Shown: positions 53,237-61,516, counted from the stretch's first letter. The stretch is 64,000 nucleotides of DNA from Guptibacillus hwajinpoensis (GCF_020524165.1 NZ_JAIVKU010000001.1:276164-340163), one strand, 5' to 3'. The notes: a model not told the origin generated them from the letters alone. A program made the numbers and translations.

Positions 53237-53263
53237 AGGGGGACAGACTCGAGCCTGACCCCT
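53237..53263. repeat. GGGGTCAG palindromic repeat, copy 8
   Basis: AGGGGGACAGACTCGAGCCTGACCCCT-type palindrome with two mismatches lies just downstream of the TspO-like gene (minus strand). An outer GAGGCGGT/ACCGCCTC pair (53229-53236 and 53269-53276) encloses it and reaches the end of that gene. Confidence 0.7.
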
Positions 53264-53265
53264 AA

Positions 53266-53982
53266 TCAAACCGCCTCCGCTCTCATCCTCCGCCCGCGCA
53301 CCTCTCGCAAAACTTTCCAAATCACGAACACCCCTAGCCCAATGATTAAAATACTTAGCGTGTACGTTAACTGCACCGGTTTATCGTCTTTTACAAAGAT
53401 GCCAAAGTAACCCCATAAAAACACAATAGGATAGATCAAATCGTCGTTGTAAAGGCTGAAGTAGACGGCGAGTCCTGCCCCGATGATGAGCATAATAATC
53501 GTCCAGGCGAGCTCATTCATTCCAAAAATCAGTGAGATATCATTTGCTTCGGCTACGACAAACGCATCTACGATTGTGGCAATTGATGTCCAGGCGAGGT
53601 AGAACGAGAACGGCACGCTGAAGAAAGAAGAGCGCTCAGGGTTTTTCGTGATGATCGTGTAAAGGATAGAGAGCGTAATCAGTGAACCAGCAATAAACAA
53701 AAGCGCAACCGACTCACTTACAAGCAAAGCGGTTCCTGATAACAACATGCTAGAGGCAAAAAGGTAGGAGATCTTTACATAGAGCACCTGATCACACTCA
53801 CTTGCTGTAAATTGCCGAACGAGCGAAATAAGAAGCAACAAATAAATGATGATCCAAATGGCGAACGTGTAGCCAGCAGGGGCAATGAGTACTTCATTCG
53901 CACCCCTCATATCTCCTGAAAAGATGAGGGAAGAGGCAAGTAAGTACAAGTAGGCAGCAATCGTAACGAGTTTCATGGTCAT
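53266..53982 (-). CDS. TspO/MBR-related tryptophan-rich sensory-like membrane protein
   Basis: This protein of about 238 residues has seven or more hydrophobic segments. PAGYTFAIWIIIYLLLL (about 35-51), PFSFYLAWTSIATIVDA (about 123-139) and VFLWGYFGIFV near the end resemble the tryptophan-rich sensory protein superfamily. No ligand or partner can be inferred. Three in-frame ATG codons (53988, 53982, 53976) follow AAGGAGG; 53982 has the best spacing. Confidence 0.65.
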   Translation of the reverse strand: MTMKLVTIAAYLYLLASSLIFSGDMRGANEVLIAPAGYTFAIWIIIYLLLLISLVRQFTASECDQVLYVKISYLFASSMLLSGTALLVSESVALLFIAGSLITLSILYTIITKNPERSSFFSVPFSFYLAWTSIATIVDAFVVAEANDISLIFGMNELAWTIIMLIIGAGLAVYFSLYNDDLIYPIVFLWGYFGIFVKDDKPVQLTYTLSILIIGLGVFVIWKVLREVRGRRMRAEAV

Positions 53983-54051
53983 GACCATTTTCCTCCTTCA
54001 TAGGTCTGGTTACTCGTATGCTACCCTGATTGAAGAAATCCTATGAAAAAA

Positions 54052-54086
54052 GAGACAGAGAATGGCGAAAAGCCCTCTCTGTCCCT
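54052..54086. terminator. Terminator between the TspO-like gene and the gvp operon end
   Basis: GACAGAGA and TCTCTGTC with inner GGC/GCC pair into a hairpin about 10 nt after the gvpU stop (minus strand). Confidence 0.65.
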
Positions 54087-54094
54087 GATTTAAC

Positions 54095-54481
54095 CTATTT
54101 CGAACTTGAAATTTTCCCTAAGAAAAAACCGTCTACTTCACTTAATTTCCCTCGCCACACGATCTTTCCCTGTGAAGGCGTTGGTTTGCTGTCGCCAAGA
54201 TAAACCTTTGTATTCTTCAGGTGAATAAAATTGGTTTGGGCCTCGGCGGTATCTTCTAAAGACTGTCCAGCTTCTGCGAGTTTTTCGCTTAATTTCTGAG
54301 CGACATCATTTCCGTTTCCAATAGAGTCGCTTAACGTATCAAAATACTCTTTTGCTGAAATCGTTGTTCCAGTAATCAATGCGCCATTTATATTTAACGT
54401 AATATCGAGCGCAAAATCATGTTTGTTCGACGCGTGTGTAAAAAATTCAAGAATACTGTCTTTGCTTGATTCAGAAGCCAT
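54095..54481 (-). CDS. gvpU: Gas vesicle accessory protein GvpU
   Basis: This 128-residue soluble protein is the last gene of the gas vesicle operon, with ILEFFTHASNKHDFALDITLNINGALITG near the N-terminus and an FIHLKNTKVYLG strand region, the pattern of GvpU. In B. megaterium GvpU influences vesicle clustering. The start at 54481 follows GAAGGAGAAG; the longer frame to 54526 runs into gvpT. Confidence 0.85.
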   Translation of the reverse strand: MASESSKDSILEFFTHASNKHDFALDITLNINGALITGTTISAKEYFDTLSDSIGNGNDVAQKLSEKLAEAGQSLEDTAEAQTNFIHLKNTKVYLGDSKPTPSQGKIVWRGKLSEVDGFFLGKISSSK

Positions 54482-54506
54482 GTTCACTTCTCCTTTCGGC
54501 AGGTGA

Positions 54507-55427
54507 TTAAGAAGATGTGTCGTCATTACTAGAAAGTGTCGTTACTTTCTCTTTTTCACGGTTTTGCTCATCGTTTTTATTACTCGTTTTTTTCGAACTG
54601 TTTGATTTTCGGGAAGTGCTTCGTTTCTTTTTGTTGGATGCGGACTTCGGTTCTTCCGATTCTTCCTCATCATCTTCTTCCTCGTCCTCGTCTTCATCTT
54701 CATTATTTTCATCATCTGCTTTTAACTGCTTATTTCCGGAAGCTTTCGTTTCGTTTTCTTCTTCATCTTCGTTTTCTTCATCTTCCTCGTCCCGATCGTC
54801 TTTCTTATTCTCTGGTTTACGAGAAGTTTTCTGTTTCTTCTTTTTTGAAGAAGGCTTGCTTTCTTCTTCTTCTTCTTCTTCCTCGCTTTCGTCCTCGTCC
54901 TCGCCTTCAACCTCTTCTCCAAGCGCTCTCGTTAAACGATCCAGTTTTTCTTCGATCTCGCTAAGACGATTTTGAAGTGAGTCATTTTCTTCTTTCAACG
55001 AGTTGTAGTCTTCGTTATTAGAATCCTGCTGCTGATCGGATTGAGTCTCGACTTGCTCTTCTGCTTCGATTGTTGGAGCTGCTTCGTTGGAAGCGAGAGT
55101 CGTTTCATTCGATTCTTCACTTTCTGAAGATTCTTGTTTGTCACGCTTAAAAAGATTAGCTGTTGAATTTCGAATTGAGCCTGCTGCTTGCTTTGACTTT
55201 TCTTTCGTCACTCTTCCGAAATCTTTTCCTTTGTTTTTAAGCTTTTCTTGATCGATTTTGCCAATTAATTTTTTCCCGTTCTCTGGAGTGGCGAGGTACC
55301 CTACTGTAGCACCAAGAATACTTCCAGTGACGGTTCTTGTAAGTGGTCCATTCAAACCGGCCTTTTTCTTATCCGTTCCGTTCTGCTGCTGATCCTGCTT
55401 TTCAACTTTCGTGTTTTGTTCTGTCAT
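54507..55427 (-). CDS. gvpT: Gas vesicle protein GvpT, highly acidic
   Basis: This 306-residue protein has an N-terminal YtxH-like segment (TVTGSILGATVGYLATPENGKKLIGK, about 33-58) also seen in GvpP, a coiled-coil stretch (about 142-170) and a C-terminal half (about 172-306) of alternating Asp/Glu runs and Lys/Ser-rich blocks, clearly disordered. Its place between gvpJ and gvpU matches GvpT of B. megaterium. The exact function is unknown. Confidence 0.8.
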   Translation of the reverse strand: MTEQNTKVEKQDQQQNGTDKKKAGLNGPLTRTVTGSILGATVGYLATPENGKKLIGKIDQEKLKNKGKDFGRVTKEKSKQAAGSIRNSTANLFKRDKQESSESEESNETTLASNEAAPTIEAEEQVETQSDQQQDSNNEDYNSLKEENDSLQNRLSEIEEKLDRLTRALGEEVEGEDEDESEEEEEEEESKPSSKKKKQKTSRKPENKKDDRDEEDEENEDEEENETKASGNKQLKADDENNEDEDEDEEEDDEEESEEPKSASNKKKRSTSRKSNSSKKTSNKNDEQNREKEKVTTLSSNDDTSS

Positions 55428-55446
55428 GATAAATCCCTCCAATAAA

Positions 55447-55773
55447 TTATTTTTCATTTAGGTTAAGCCGATTTTGGCTTAAGTTGTTTTCAAGAGCTTC
55501 CAATCGTTCTTGTAACTGTTTGTTCTCCTGTTCAAGTGCGGCCGTTTTGTTATCTGCGGCTTTCGAGCTAAGGTAGGGGTCATTTTCCCACCAGTCCATG
55601 CCAATTTCCTTCGCTTTATCAACGGAGGCGACGATTAAGCGAATCTTAATCGTAAGAAGTTCGACATCAGCGATCCCGACCGTAATGTCTCCAGCAATCA
55701 CGACACCTTTATCAAGCACTTTTTCTAATACATCGACAATCGTATTTGACTGCATCTGATGCTCAATAGCCAT
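55447..55773 (-). CDS. gvpJ: Gas vesicle protein GvpJ
   Basis: This 108-residue minor shell protein of the GvpA family: residues 9-60 (TIVDVLEKVLDKGVVIAGDI, then GIADVELLTIKIRLIVASVDKA) follow the GvpA fold, followed by a helical tail ending in coiled coil. GvpJ is thought to shape the vesicle tips or ribs at nucleation. Confidence 0.88.
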   Translation of the reverse strand: MAIEHQMQSNTIVDVLEKVLDKGVVIAGDITVGIADVELLTIKIRLIVASVDKAKEIGMDWWENDPYLSSKAADNKTAALEQENKQLQERLEALENNLSQNRLNLNEK

Positions 55774-55800
55774 CTGAATGCCTCCTTTATCTGGAGCGAA

Positions 55801-56085
55801 TTAAAGCAAGTTGCCAAGGGGGCCAAGATCAATATTCAAATCCTCTGCATCAAGGCCAAATACATCCTTTAACTCTTCCATTTTTTCTTCTAAATTCATT
55901 AACGCCACGCCAAGGTTCTCAACTTGCTCATCGGTTAAGGTACCGCCTTCGACGCGTCTCATCGCATGCCGTTCCACAATTTGTCTCAGAAGTTCAACGA
56001 CGGTAAGCACAAGCTGGGCGAGTCCTTGCTCGGCATTATCAGGGTCAACGTTGATGCGACCACTCGTCGGGTTGTGTTGCTGCAT
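55801..56085 (-). CDS. gvpK: Gas vesicle protein GvpK
   Basis: This 94-residue essential gas vesicle protein contains INVDPDNAEQGLAQLVLTVVELLRQIVERHAMRRVEGGTL (split here; about 13-52), the GvpK signature, ending in NLGVALMNLEEKMEELK. The start at 56085 is set by GGGAGGC and gives a 41-bp overlap with the end of gvpS in another frame. Confidence 0.9.
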   Translation of the reverse strand: MQQHNPTSGRINVDPDNAEQGLAQLVLTVVELLRQIVERHAMRRVEGGTLTDEQVENLGVALMNLEEKMEELKDVFGLDAEDLNIDLGPLGNLL

Positions 56086-56326
56086 AGTCCAATGCCTCCC
56101 TATCTCGATCAAATTGCTCTGAATTAATCGTGTTTCGCGTACCTTGTTTGTGCTGAACGAGTGTTTCAACAGAAGAAATCAGCACGCGCAAGTCGAGGTA
56201 GACGAGATCAACTCCGGCAATGGAAATGATTAAGTCTCCCTTAATCGCCACCCCTTTATCAAGAATGACATCTAATATATCGATTAAGGCGATGTCTTTG
56301 TTTTCAATCGTTTCTCGTACCGTCAT
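56045..56326 (-). CDS. gvpS: Gas vesicle protein GvpS (GvpA family)
   Basis: This 93-residue protein has a GvpA-like core (ALIDILDVILDKGVAIKGDL, then SIAGVDLVYLDLRVLISSVETL; about 13-57) and a hydrophilic C-terminal tail. It lies between gvpL and gvpK as in B. megaterium and is essential there. Confidence 0.87.
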   Translation of the reverse strand: MTVRETIENKDIALIDILDVILDKGVAIKGDLIISIAGVDLVYLDLRVLISSVETLVQHKQGTRNTINSEQFDRDREALDYAATQPDEWSHQR

Positions 56327-56350
56327 GGAAATTCATCCTCACTGTCTTCT

Positions 56351-57154
56351 TTAAGAAAAGCTAGAAAAATGGTAGGGTGGCCACGGTCCAGATACTTCAA
56401 ACTTCCAACCAATTTCCTGAAAGTCTCCTTCATATTGCTCGACGTTGCCTAAAAACTGCTCAACGTTAGACGTAGGGAGGAGGAAGACGCTATTCCACGC
56501 CATCTTTTCCTTGCGGCCCGTTACATCCTTACCCCAGGTTTTCTTAATACTGCCGAAGAGAGAAACGCTCTTAAGCTTTTCATGAATGTCTTCACAGAAA
56601 CGATTTTTCTCATCTTCAAGTTCTTGATTAATGAGCTCGTCCATTTTCTTTTTCTCGAAAAATTGTCTGCCACGAGGTAAAGCACTAATTTCTTCTCGTT
56701 TCGCTTTAATGACCGGATTGCTTTCACTTACTTGCTGCTTAATCTGCTCATCATCGCAATAGATTTTAAGATTCCATTCTTCATTTCCATCAAGCAACTC
56801 AAACGTTTCCTTCAGCTTCACCTTATTTTTTTCAACCGTTTCTCGTAAGCTTTCTTCATTTTTATAAAGCGTACAGAATTTTAATGGCACAATCGTAAAT
56901 TGTTGCGCGAGCTGTTGCACCGTTTCATGATGATGAAACGCTTTTTCTTGTAGCCATTCCATATCATTGTTGATTTTGTCGCTAATCGTTTCTTCTGAAT
57001 AGGCCGTGTGATCCAGGTGACAAACGATCGCTGTCACGTCATCATTAGGAAGCATAAAGATCTCATGCTCACCATCAAACCCTTTTATAGAAGGGAGGGG
57101 GTGAGTGGCTTCATGTGTTGGGATCAAACCGTATAAGTAGAGGAGGTCCCCCAT
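56351..57154 (-). CDS. gvpL: Gas vesicle protein GvpL (GvpF/GvpL family)
   Basis: This 267-residue protein has the GvpF/L two-domain fold: DLLYLYGLIP at the N-terminus, FTIVPLKFCTLYKNEESLRE near 86 and a C-terminal GPWPPYHFSSF. These proteins bind GvpA monomers and help nucleate assembly. The start at 57154 has AAGGTG upstream; the longer frame to 57169 overlaps gvpG. Confidence 0.9.
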   Translation of the reverse strand: MGDLLYLYGLIPTHEATHPLPSIKGFDGEHEIFMLPNDDVTAIVCHLDHTAYSEETISDKINNDMEWLQEKAFHHHETVQQLAQQFTIVPLKFCTLYKNEESLRETVEKNKVKLKETFELLDGNEEWNLKIYCDDEQIKQQVSESNPVIKAKREEISALPRGRQFFEKKKMDELINQELEDEKNRFCEDIHEKLKSVSLFGSIKKTWGKDVTGRKEKMAWNSVFLLPTSNVEQFLGNVEQYEGDFQEIGWKFEVSGPWPPYHFSSFS

Positions 57155-57158
57155 ATCG

Positions 57159-57419
57159 TCACCTTCCATCTTTTTTCGTTAATTCTTCCCATTGCTCCAT
57201 TTCTCGGCGCTTTGCGATTTCATATCGCAACAGCAATTCTTCTTCTTTTTCCGTATAAGCGTCTTCTGGTAGTTCGCCAAGCTCATACATCATCTGAAGC
57301 TGAATCAACTTCTTTTGAATGGTGGGAAGATCGTATAATTCTTTATCTGCTTCTTCTTTGATTTTTTCACCGACTTTAATGACAAGATCAAAAGGCGCGG
57401 TAACCAGTTTTTGTATCAT
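57159..57419 (-). CDS. gvpG: Gas vesicle protein GvpG
   Basis: This 86-residue helical protein (LVTAPFDLVIKVGEKIKEEADKE, then LIQLQMMYELGELPEDAYTEKEEELL) matches GvpG, which works with GvpF and GvpL. The ATG overlaps the gvpF stop (TAATG). Confidence 0.9.
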   Translation of the reverse strand: MIQKLVTAPFDLVIKVGEKIKEEADKELYDLPTIQKKLIQLQMMYELGELPEDAYTEKEEELLLRYEIAKRREMEQWEELTKKDGR

Positions 57420-58189
57420 TAAGCTTCTTCCACCTTTAAGTGAATGTTGACGAAATTATAGGCGGGCCATGGACCGGTATAGTTGAAATCAACTTTGTCT
57501 TTCCACTTCTCATGAGCTTCATTTACTTTCTGATCAAATTCTTCCTCGCGATCGCGATCAATGAGAAAGGAAGCATTTAAAAGCATTTTTTCACCAAGTG
57601 GGTCATTGGCTTTCGCTGATTCTGCGGTTTCTTCTAATGGCATAAAAATCTCCTGCTTAATATCGTTTTGAAGGGAGGCGAAGAACTTTTGTGCCATTCC
57701 CCCAAGCTGAATGCGTTCGTAATAGCCAGCCGCTTCTGATTTTCCTTTGACGGCTGCTGCCATTTTTTCAACCTCAGGATTGTCGTTGACAGCGGCTTCA
57801 AGCCAGTCTTTCTTGCCAATCACCTTTAATCCAACTTCGATTTTGCCTTTAATATTCGGAAAAAGGTTCACGAACTGCGGGTAAAGGTTCTCGAGCAGTA
57901 CCTTCACATCGTCTTTCGATTTAAAAACATTTCCGAAGCTGATCGGGATGACTGTATCCTTTTCACTCATAACTTGAGAGACAGCATTCTGGTGGGATAA
58001 GAGATTGTCTTTCTTAGGATGGTAGATTTTCATCGGAACTTCAGCGGCTACCATCGCGGCATCTTTATAGCGAATCGTGAAAATATCACGCGTTTCATTT
58101 TCAAGTTCAATCGTTCCAAAATCATCATCTTGATCGGTTTGAATGGCACAAAAAATGTATATGCCTGTTGTTTCTGCTTCACTCATCAT
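57419..58189 (-). CDS. gvpF: Gas vesicle protein GvpF (GvpF/GvpL family)
   Basis: This protein of about 256 residues has the GvpF/L fold: TGIYIFCAIQ near the N-terminus, TVIPISFGNVFKSKDDVKVLLENLYPQF near 90 and the terminal TGPWPAYNFVNIHL. GvpF binds the inner face of GvpA during early assembly. The start at 58189 follows AAGGAGTGTCA. It lies 10 nt after gvpN. Confidence 0.9.
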   Translation of the reverse strand: MMSEAETTGIYIFCAIQTDQDDDFGTIELENETRDIFTIRYKDAAMVAAEVPMKIYHPKKDNLLSHQNAVSQVMSEKDTVIPISFGNVFKSKDDVKVLLENLYPQFVNLFPNIKGKIEVGLKVIGKKDWLEAAVNDNPEVEKMAAAVKGKSEAAGYYERIQLGGMAQKFFASLQNDIKQEIFMPLEETAESAKANDPLGEKMLLNASFLIDRDREEEFDQKVNEAHEKWKDKVDFNYTGPWPAYNFVNIHLKVEEA

Positions 58190-58199
58190 TGACACTCCT

Positions 58200-59114
58200 T
58201 TATTCCTCAACAACCTTCATCTTTTCACAAGCCTCAATAATCACTTGTTCTACCGTATCTTGGTTCTCTTCCATGCATTCGCTCATCGTATGAGCGGTTA
58301 TATCAAGACATAGCCGTTGGAAATCAGCGTTTTCACCGTCTATCGGGATATCTGAATCAATGGCAAGCGTGGCGATCATGATTGAGGCGCGTAAACTAGG
58401 ACCGTCCCCATTTGAACAGTGACTTCGTAGCGCTGCAATCAAATTGGTCACCGCACGTGCTTCGGGTATGACGAGGTTCGCCTTTTCTGAAACAATCAGC
58501 GCTTCTCGTTCAGCATCTTTATAATCGACGTTGATCGTAATCAAACGATCGAGCAAGGCATCTTGCGTTTGATAAACCCCAGCATATTCAGCAGGGTTAC
58601 TTGTAAAAATAACCGAGAATGCTGGATGGACGCGGATAAAAGGTTCCGTTAGCTTAGAGCCGTATAATGGGAGGATACCTTCTTCAAGAATCGATAGGAA
58701 AAGATTATTTGTCGTTGGTTGTGAACGCGTAAACTCATCATAGACGAGCGTATAACCATTTTTCACAGCTTCCAACAAGCGACCATCCCGCCAGGTTTCC
58801 GTGACGCTTTCATCTTTCTTATAAACAGAGCGTACGTATTGATCGACCACTTTTTTACTTGTATAGCCAGTGAAATCACCAATTAAATCTTTGTTGTTTA
58901 GCTCATGATTTCCGTGGATGAGCATCACCGGTCGATTGCGCTTTTTGGCTAAGGCAAGAGCAAGAGACGTTTTTCCAGCGCCTGATGGACCGATATAGTG
59001 GACAGGATACCCGGCTTTCAGGTATTGAAGTGAACGTGAGAGAAGCTCCTTCGTGTCATCATCCTGTATTAGTGCTCGTTTATCTTTTTTCTTATGGTTT
59101 GTTAAAACGGTCAC
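58200..59114 (-). CDS. gvpN: Gas vesicle AAA+ ATPase GvpN
   Basis: This 304-residue MoxR-type AAA+ ATPase has Walker A GPSGAGKT (42-49), Walker B-like YTLVYDEFTRS near 125 and sensor-1 region FSVIFTSNPAEYAG near 165. GvpN promotes vesicle growth after nucleation. The ATG at 59114 has GGAGGG upstream. Confidence 0.92.
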   Translation of the reverse strand: MTVLTNHKKKDKRALIQDDDTKELLSRSLQYLKAGYPVHYIGPSGAGKTSLALALAKKRNRPVMLIHGNHELNNKDLIGDFTGYTSKKVVDQYVRSVYKKDESVTETWRDGRLLEAVKNGYTLVYDEFTRSQPTTNNLFLSILEEGILPLYGSKLTEPFIRVHPAFSVIFTSNPAEYAGVYQTQDALLDRLITINVDYKDAEREALIVSEKANLVIPEARAVTNLIAALRSHCSNGDGPSLRASIMIATLAIDSDIPIDGENADFQRLCLDITAHTMSECMEENQDTVEQVIIEACEKMKVVEE

Positions 59115-59137
59115 ATCACAACCCTCCTGCTCGTCGC

Positions 59138-59404
59138 CTACATTTCTTGTCCAATTGCACTTCGATAGCGCACGTCACGTCTTGTAAAAGAGACTACTTC
59201 TTTATCATTGTTTAAGAGCACTTCATACGTTCCGAGCATTTCGTCTTTGGCATACTTTTTCATGTATTCCTTTTCTTCAATCACTTCCGCAATGACTTTC
59301 CAGCCTTCTTGTTCGTTCATTTCGACGGAAGTGATTTTATGGAGGGGAGCCACATGCTGGTTAAAAAAATCTGCGACTTGACTCATCACTTCTTTGATTT
59401 CCAT
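59138..59404 (-). CDS. gvpR: Gas vesicle protein GvpR (GvpO family)
   Basis: This 88-residue protein (WKVIAEVIEEKEYMKKYAKDEMLGTYEVLL, then RRDVRYRSAIG) belongs to the GvpO family, called GvpR in the B. megaterium cluster. It precedes gvpN as there. Its role in assembly is not settled. Confidence 0.85.
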   Translation of the reverse strand: MEIKEVMSQVADFFNQHVAPLHKITSVEMNEQEGWKVIAEVIEEKEYMKKYAKDEMLGTYEVLLNNDKEVVSFTRRDVRYRSAIGQEM

Positions 59405-59464
59405 ACGATCCTCCTAGTTTAATAGGGGAGGTGGTGCGAAAGACCACCTCACAATTAATTTCAA

Positions 59465-59725
59465 TTAAAGACTAAACTGGGCATTGCGCTCATTCTGCTG
59501 ATTTGCGAGACCTTCTTCTTGTACGTCATCACGTAGTAGCCCGACAGCTTCAGCATATCTGAGCCATGTATCAACACTCGCAATCACGACACGGGCTTCA
59601 ATTGTTAGAATTTCAATTCCTACAACAGAAACACGCGCGAAGGCGTCAATGACAATCCCCTTATCAAGAATACGGTCGATTACTTCAGCAAGACTCGAAC
59701 TATCAGCACTTTTTTGAATAGCCAT
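59465..59725 (-). CDS. gvpB: Gas vesicle major shell protein GvpB (GvpA paralogue)
   Basis: This 86-residue GvpA-family rib protein has [53 protein letters not shown] as its core (residues 10-62, read in parts). It is nearly identical to the first gvpA product; differences are confined to a few core substitutions and the C-terminal tail. Of three consecutive ATG codons, 59725 gives the family N-terminus and best spacing to AAAGGAG. Confidence 0.93.
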   Translation of the reverse strand: MAIQKSADSSSLAEVIDRILDKGIVIDAFARVSVVGIEILTIEARVVIASVDTWLRYAEAVGLLRDDVQEEGLANQQNERNAQFSL

Positions 59726-59744
59726 CATCATTCTCCTTTCATTT

Positions 59745-60203
59745 CTAAGATGTGATCCGTTTAATGTCTTTTGACGATTTAATATTTTCCGAGCTTTTAA
59801 TTTCAGTGGAGCTTTTAATGTCGAGTGAACTTTTGATATCACTGACACCTTTAAGACTTCCAACACCTTTTACCTTTGTCTTCTTCTGATCAGAATCGGA
59901 CATTTTTTTCTGGAATTCTTCACCTGCTTCTTTTGCATTTCCAAGCTTTTCGCGAACCGATAAAAGCACATCTTGTACTTTCTCTTTCGCATCTTCTGCT
60001 TTAGAATGAACGTTTTCAGCGTTCTCTTCTTTCGTTTTCTGCAATTTCTCAGAAGCGTCATTTACATTTGATTGGACACCTTCCTGCACGTGATCGCGCA
60101 TATCATCAGCGAACTTTTCCTTCGCTTTGTCGATCACCTTTTCTTTCACATGCTCTGGCGTATGCTCTGCCACTTTCTTTGCGATTTTCTTGCCGACACT
60201 CAT
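59745..60203 (-). CDS. gvpQ: Gas vesicle protein GvpQ with C-terminal hexapeptide repeats
   Basis: This 152-residue helical, Lys/Glu-rich protein resembles LEA/YtxH-type proteins and lies between gvpP and gvpB as GvpQ does in B. megaterium. Its C-terminus carries consecutive six-residue units of the form xxIKSS ([28 protein letters not shown]). GvpQ is non-essential in the heterologous system; function unknown. Confidence 0.78.
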   Translation of the reverse strand: MSVGKKIAKKVAEHTPEHVKEKVIDKAKEKFADDMRDHVQEGVQSNVNDASEKLQKTKEENAENVHSKAEDAKEKVQDVLLSVREKLGNAKEAGEEFQKKMSDSDQKKTKVKGVGSLKGVSDIKSSLDIKSSTEIKSSENIKSSKDIKRITS

Positions 60204-60228
60204 CGAATTCCCCCTTAAGGGACGTCTA

Positions 60229-60717
60229 TTATTTCGAATCTACTAAGCTTGAAAGCATGTTTTCAATGCGATCTAAGCGTTCGTTTAACTGCTTGTTTTC
60301 TTCTTTAATTTCATCGATTTCCTCATTGGAGGAAGCAGCGGCGACTTCATCGTTCGCTTGTTGCTGCTCACTGTTGTTCTTTTTCGCCCCGGAGAGGAGA
60401 CGACCCTCATATTTACTCATGTAGCCAGTCGCCGTTTGTCTTAACGTAAGCATGGCCTGTTCTGTAATGAATTCCTGCGCCGATCGTCTTAGTTCCTTTC
60501 CGGCATTTCTTACCGCTTCGGATTTGCCAAGGCTTTCAACGACTTTTTTGCCTGTTCCAGGATTTGAAAGTAAGCCAACTCCGGCACCAACCACGCCACC
60601 AATGATGGCGTAGTTCATTGATGGACGTTCACTAGATTCTTGTTGCTTCGAGCTCGTGCCGTTCTCAGGCTGGGATAGGATTTTGCCACTTGTGTGATTC
60701 ACATCATTTTCACTCAT
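60229..60717 (-). CDS. gvpP: Gas vesicle protein GvpP (YtxH-like)
   Basis: This 162-residue protein has a glycine-rich hydrophobic stretch (MNYAIIGGVVGAGVGLLSNPGTGKKV, about 34-59) and a C-terminal coiled coil (about 130-160). It shares the N-terminal pattern with GvpT. It lies second in the operon, as gvpP does in B. megaterium. Confidence 0.8.
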   Translation of the reverse strand: MSENDVNHTSGKILSQPENGTSSKQQESSERPSMNYAIIGGVVGAGVGLLSNPGTGKKVVESLGKSEAVRNAGKELRRSAQEFITEQAMLTLRQTATGYMSKYEGRLLSGAKKNNSEQQQANDEVAAASSNEEIDEIKEENKQLNERLDRIENMLSSLVDSK

Positions 60718-60755
60718 GTTATTCCCTCGCTTCTATTTGATAGTGTTGTATGGAT

Positions 60756-61019
60756 TTAAATACTAAACTGTGGTGCGCCGCGATCTTGATCTTGCTTTTC
60801 CAGACCTTCTTCTTGCACGTCGTCTCGAAGTAATCCGACGGCTTCTGCATAACGAAGCCATGTATCCACACTTGCGATTACGACGCGGGCTTCTATTGTT
60901 AGAATTTCAATCCCAACAAGAGAGACTCTCGCAAATGCATCAATCACAATTCCTTTGTCGAGAATACGGTCAATCACTTCCGCGAGACTCGAGCTATCGG
61001 CGCTTTTTTGAATACTCAT
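60756..61019 (-). CDS. gvpA: Gas vesicle major shell protein GvpA
   Basis: This 87-residue protein has the full GvpA core. It is the main rib-forming wall protein of gas vesicles and the first gene of the 14-gene operon. AAAGGAGTG precedes the ATG. A second near-identical copy (gvpB) lies three genes downstream. Confidence 0.94.
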   Translation of the reverse strand: MSIQKSADSSSLAEVIDRILDKGIVIDAFARVSLVGIEILTIEARVVIASVDTWLRYAEAVGLLRDDVQEEGLEKQDQDRGAPQFSI

Positions 61020-61106
61020 GCTTTCACTCCTTTGTCCATAAATAGTTGGTATGAGACTTTTGAACTGGATTTTTTTATTGGAGTTGAACGTTGATTAATT
61101 CGGAAT

Positions 61107-61132
61107 ATACCTCGGTCTGACTCGCTTGAAAC
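61107..61132 (-). promoter_or_regulatory. Candidate sigma-B-like promoter of the gvp operon
   Basis: On the minus strand GTTTCA (61127-61132) and AGGTAT (61107-61112) are 14 nt apart, close to the sigma-B pattern GTTTAA-N12-15-GGGTAT. It lies about 90 nt upstream of gvpA. No good sigma-A promoter was seen. This is a pattern match only. Confidence 0.35.
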
Positions 61133-61396
61133 CATCACAATTGCGCAAAAATCGTAAAAGAGACATTTTTTAAACATCTTTTTGAAGTTTTCAACACTTT
61201 TGTAATAAAAGTTTCTTTATTCCATAAGGGTTTGAGCAATATTTAGCATTTTATTAAGACAAATATTACAAATATATAACAGTTGATGGACTTTTTTTGA
61301 TGATTGAAATCGCTCTCAAAAAAGTAGTACAAAAGACAGAGTGGTGGGGGTTGAAGGGAAAAAAAGAAGAGGTAAATGATGGGTGAAAGAAGGAGA

Positions 61397-61422
61397 GGGG
61401 GTCAGGCGCGAGCCTGACCCCC
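61397..61422. repeat. GGGGTCAG palindromic repeat, copy 9
   Basis: Arms 61397-61407 and 61412-61422 are perfect around GCGA. A decayed AGTGTCC-type hairpin (TGTCC...AACAC) follows. Confidence 0.8.
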
Positions 61423-61466
61423 CTTGCAAACAACTGTCCTCCTACAAAGAACACTCTCCATTCCTC

Positions 61467-61502
61467 TTGACCCTCCCATTCGTTTAAACTACACTATGTA
61501 GT
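61467..61502 (+). promoter_or_regulatory. blaI promoter with BlaI-type operator
   Basis: TTGACC (61467-61472) and TACACT (61490-61495) are spaced by exactly 17 nt. The inverted repeat ACTAC-N5-GTAGT (61488-61502) covers the -10, so repressor binding would block transcription. The same ACTAC-N5-GTAGTGTGA occurs upstream of doxX. Confidence 0.7.
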
Positions 61503-61516
61503 GTGAGGTGGACGCG

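Larger units (their letters stand above)
61020..61516. other. 497-bp intergenic region between the divergent gvp and blaI units
   Basis: It contains a candidate gvp promoter (61107-61132), an AT-rich stretch (61140-61310) without recognised signals, palindromic repeat copy 9 (61397-61422) and the blaI promoter/operator (61467-61502). A 62-codon minus-strand frame through the repeat was not called. Confidence 0.6.

Noticed and set aside
54517..54975. Long Ser/Phe-rich plus-strand open frames opposite gvpT
   Set aside because: They mirror the GAA/GAT-rich acidic codons of gvpT on the other strand, are low complexity and have no ribosome binding site.
59726..59866. N-terminal extension of gvpB to 59866
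   Set aside because: It overlaps the end of gvpQ in another frame; GvpA-family proteins start at the [11 protein letters not shown] sequence with its own ribosome binding site.
61266..61454. 62-codon minus-strand frame upstream of blaI
   Set aside because: Much of it is the palindromic repeat and its decayed hairpin; no start signal.
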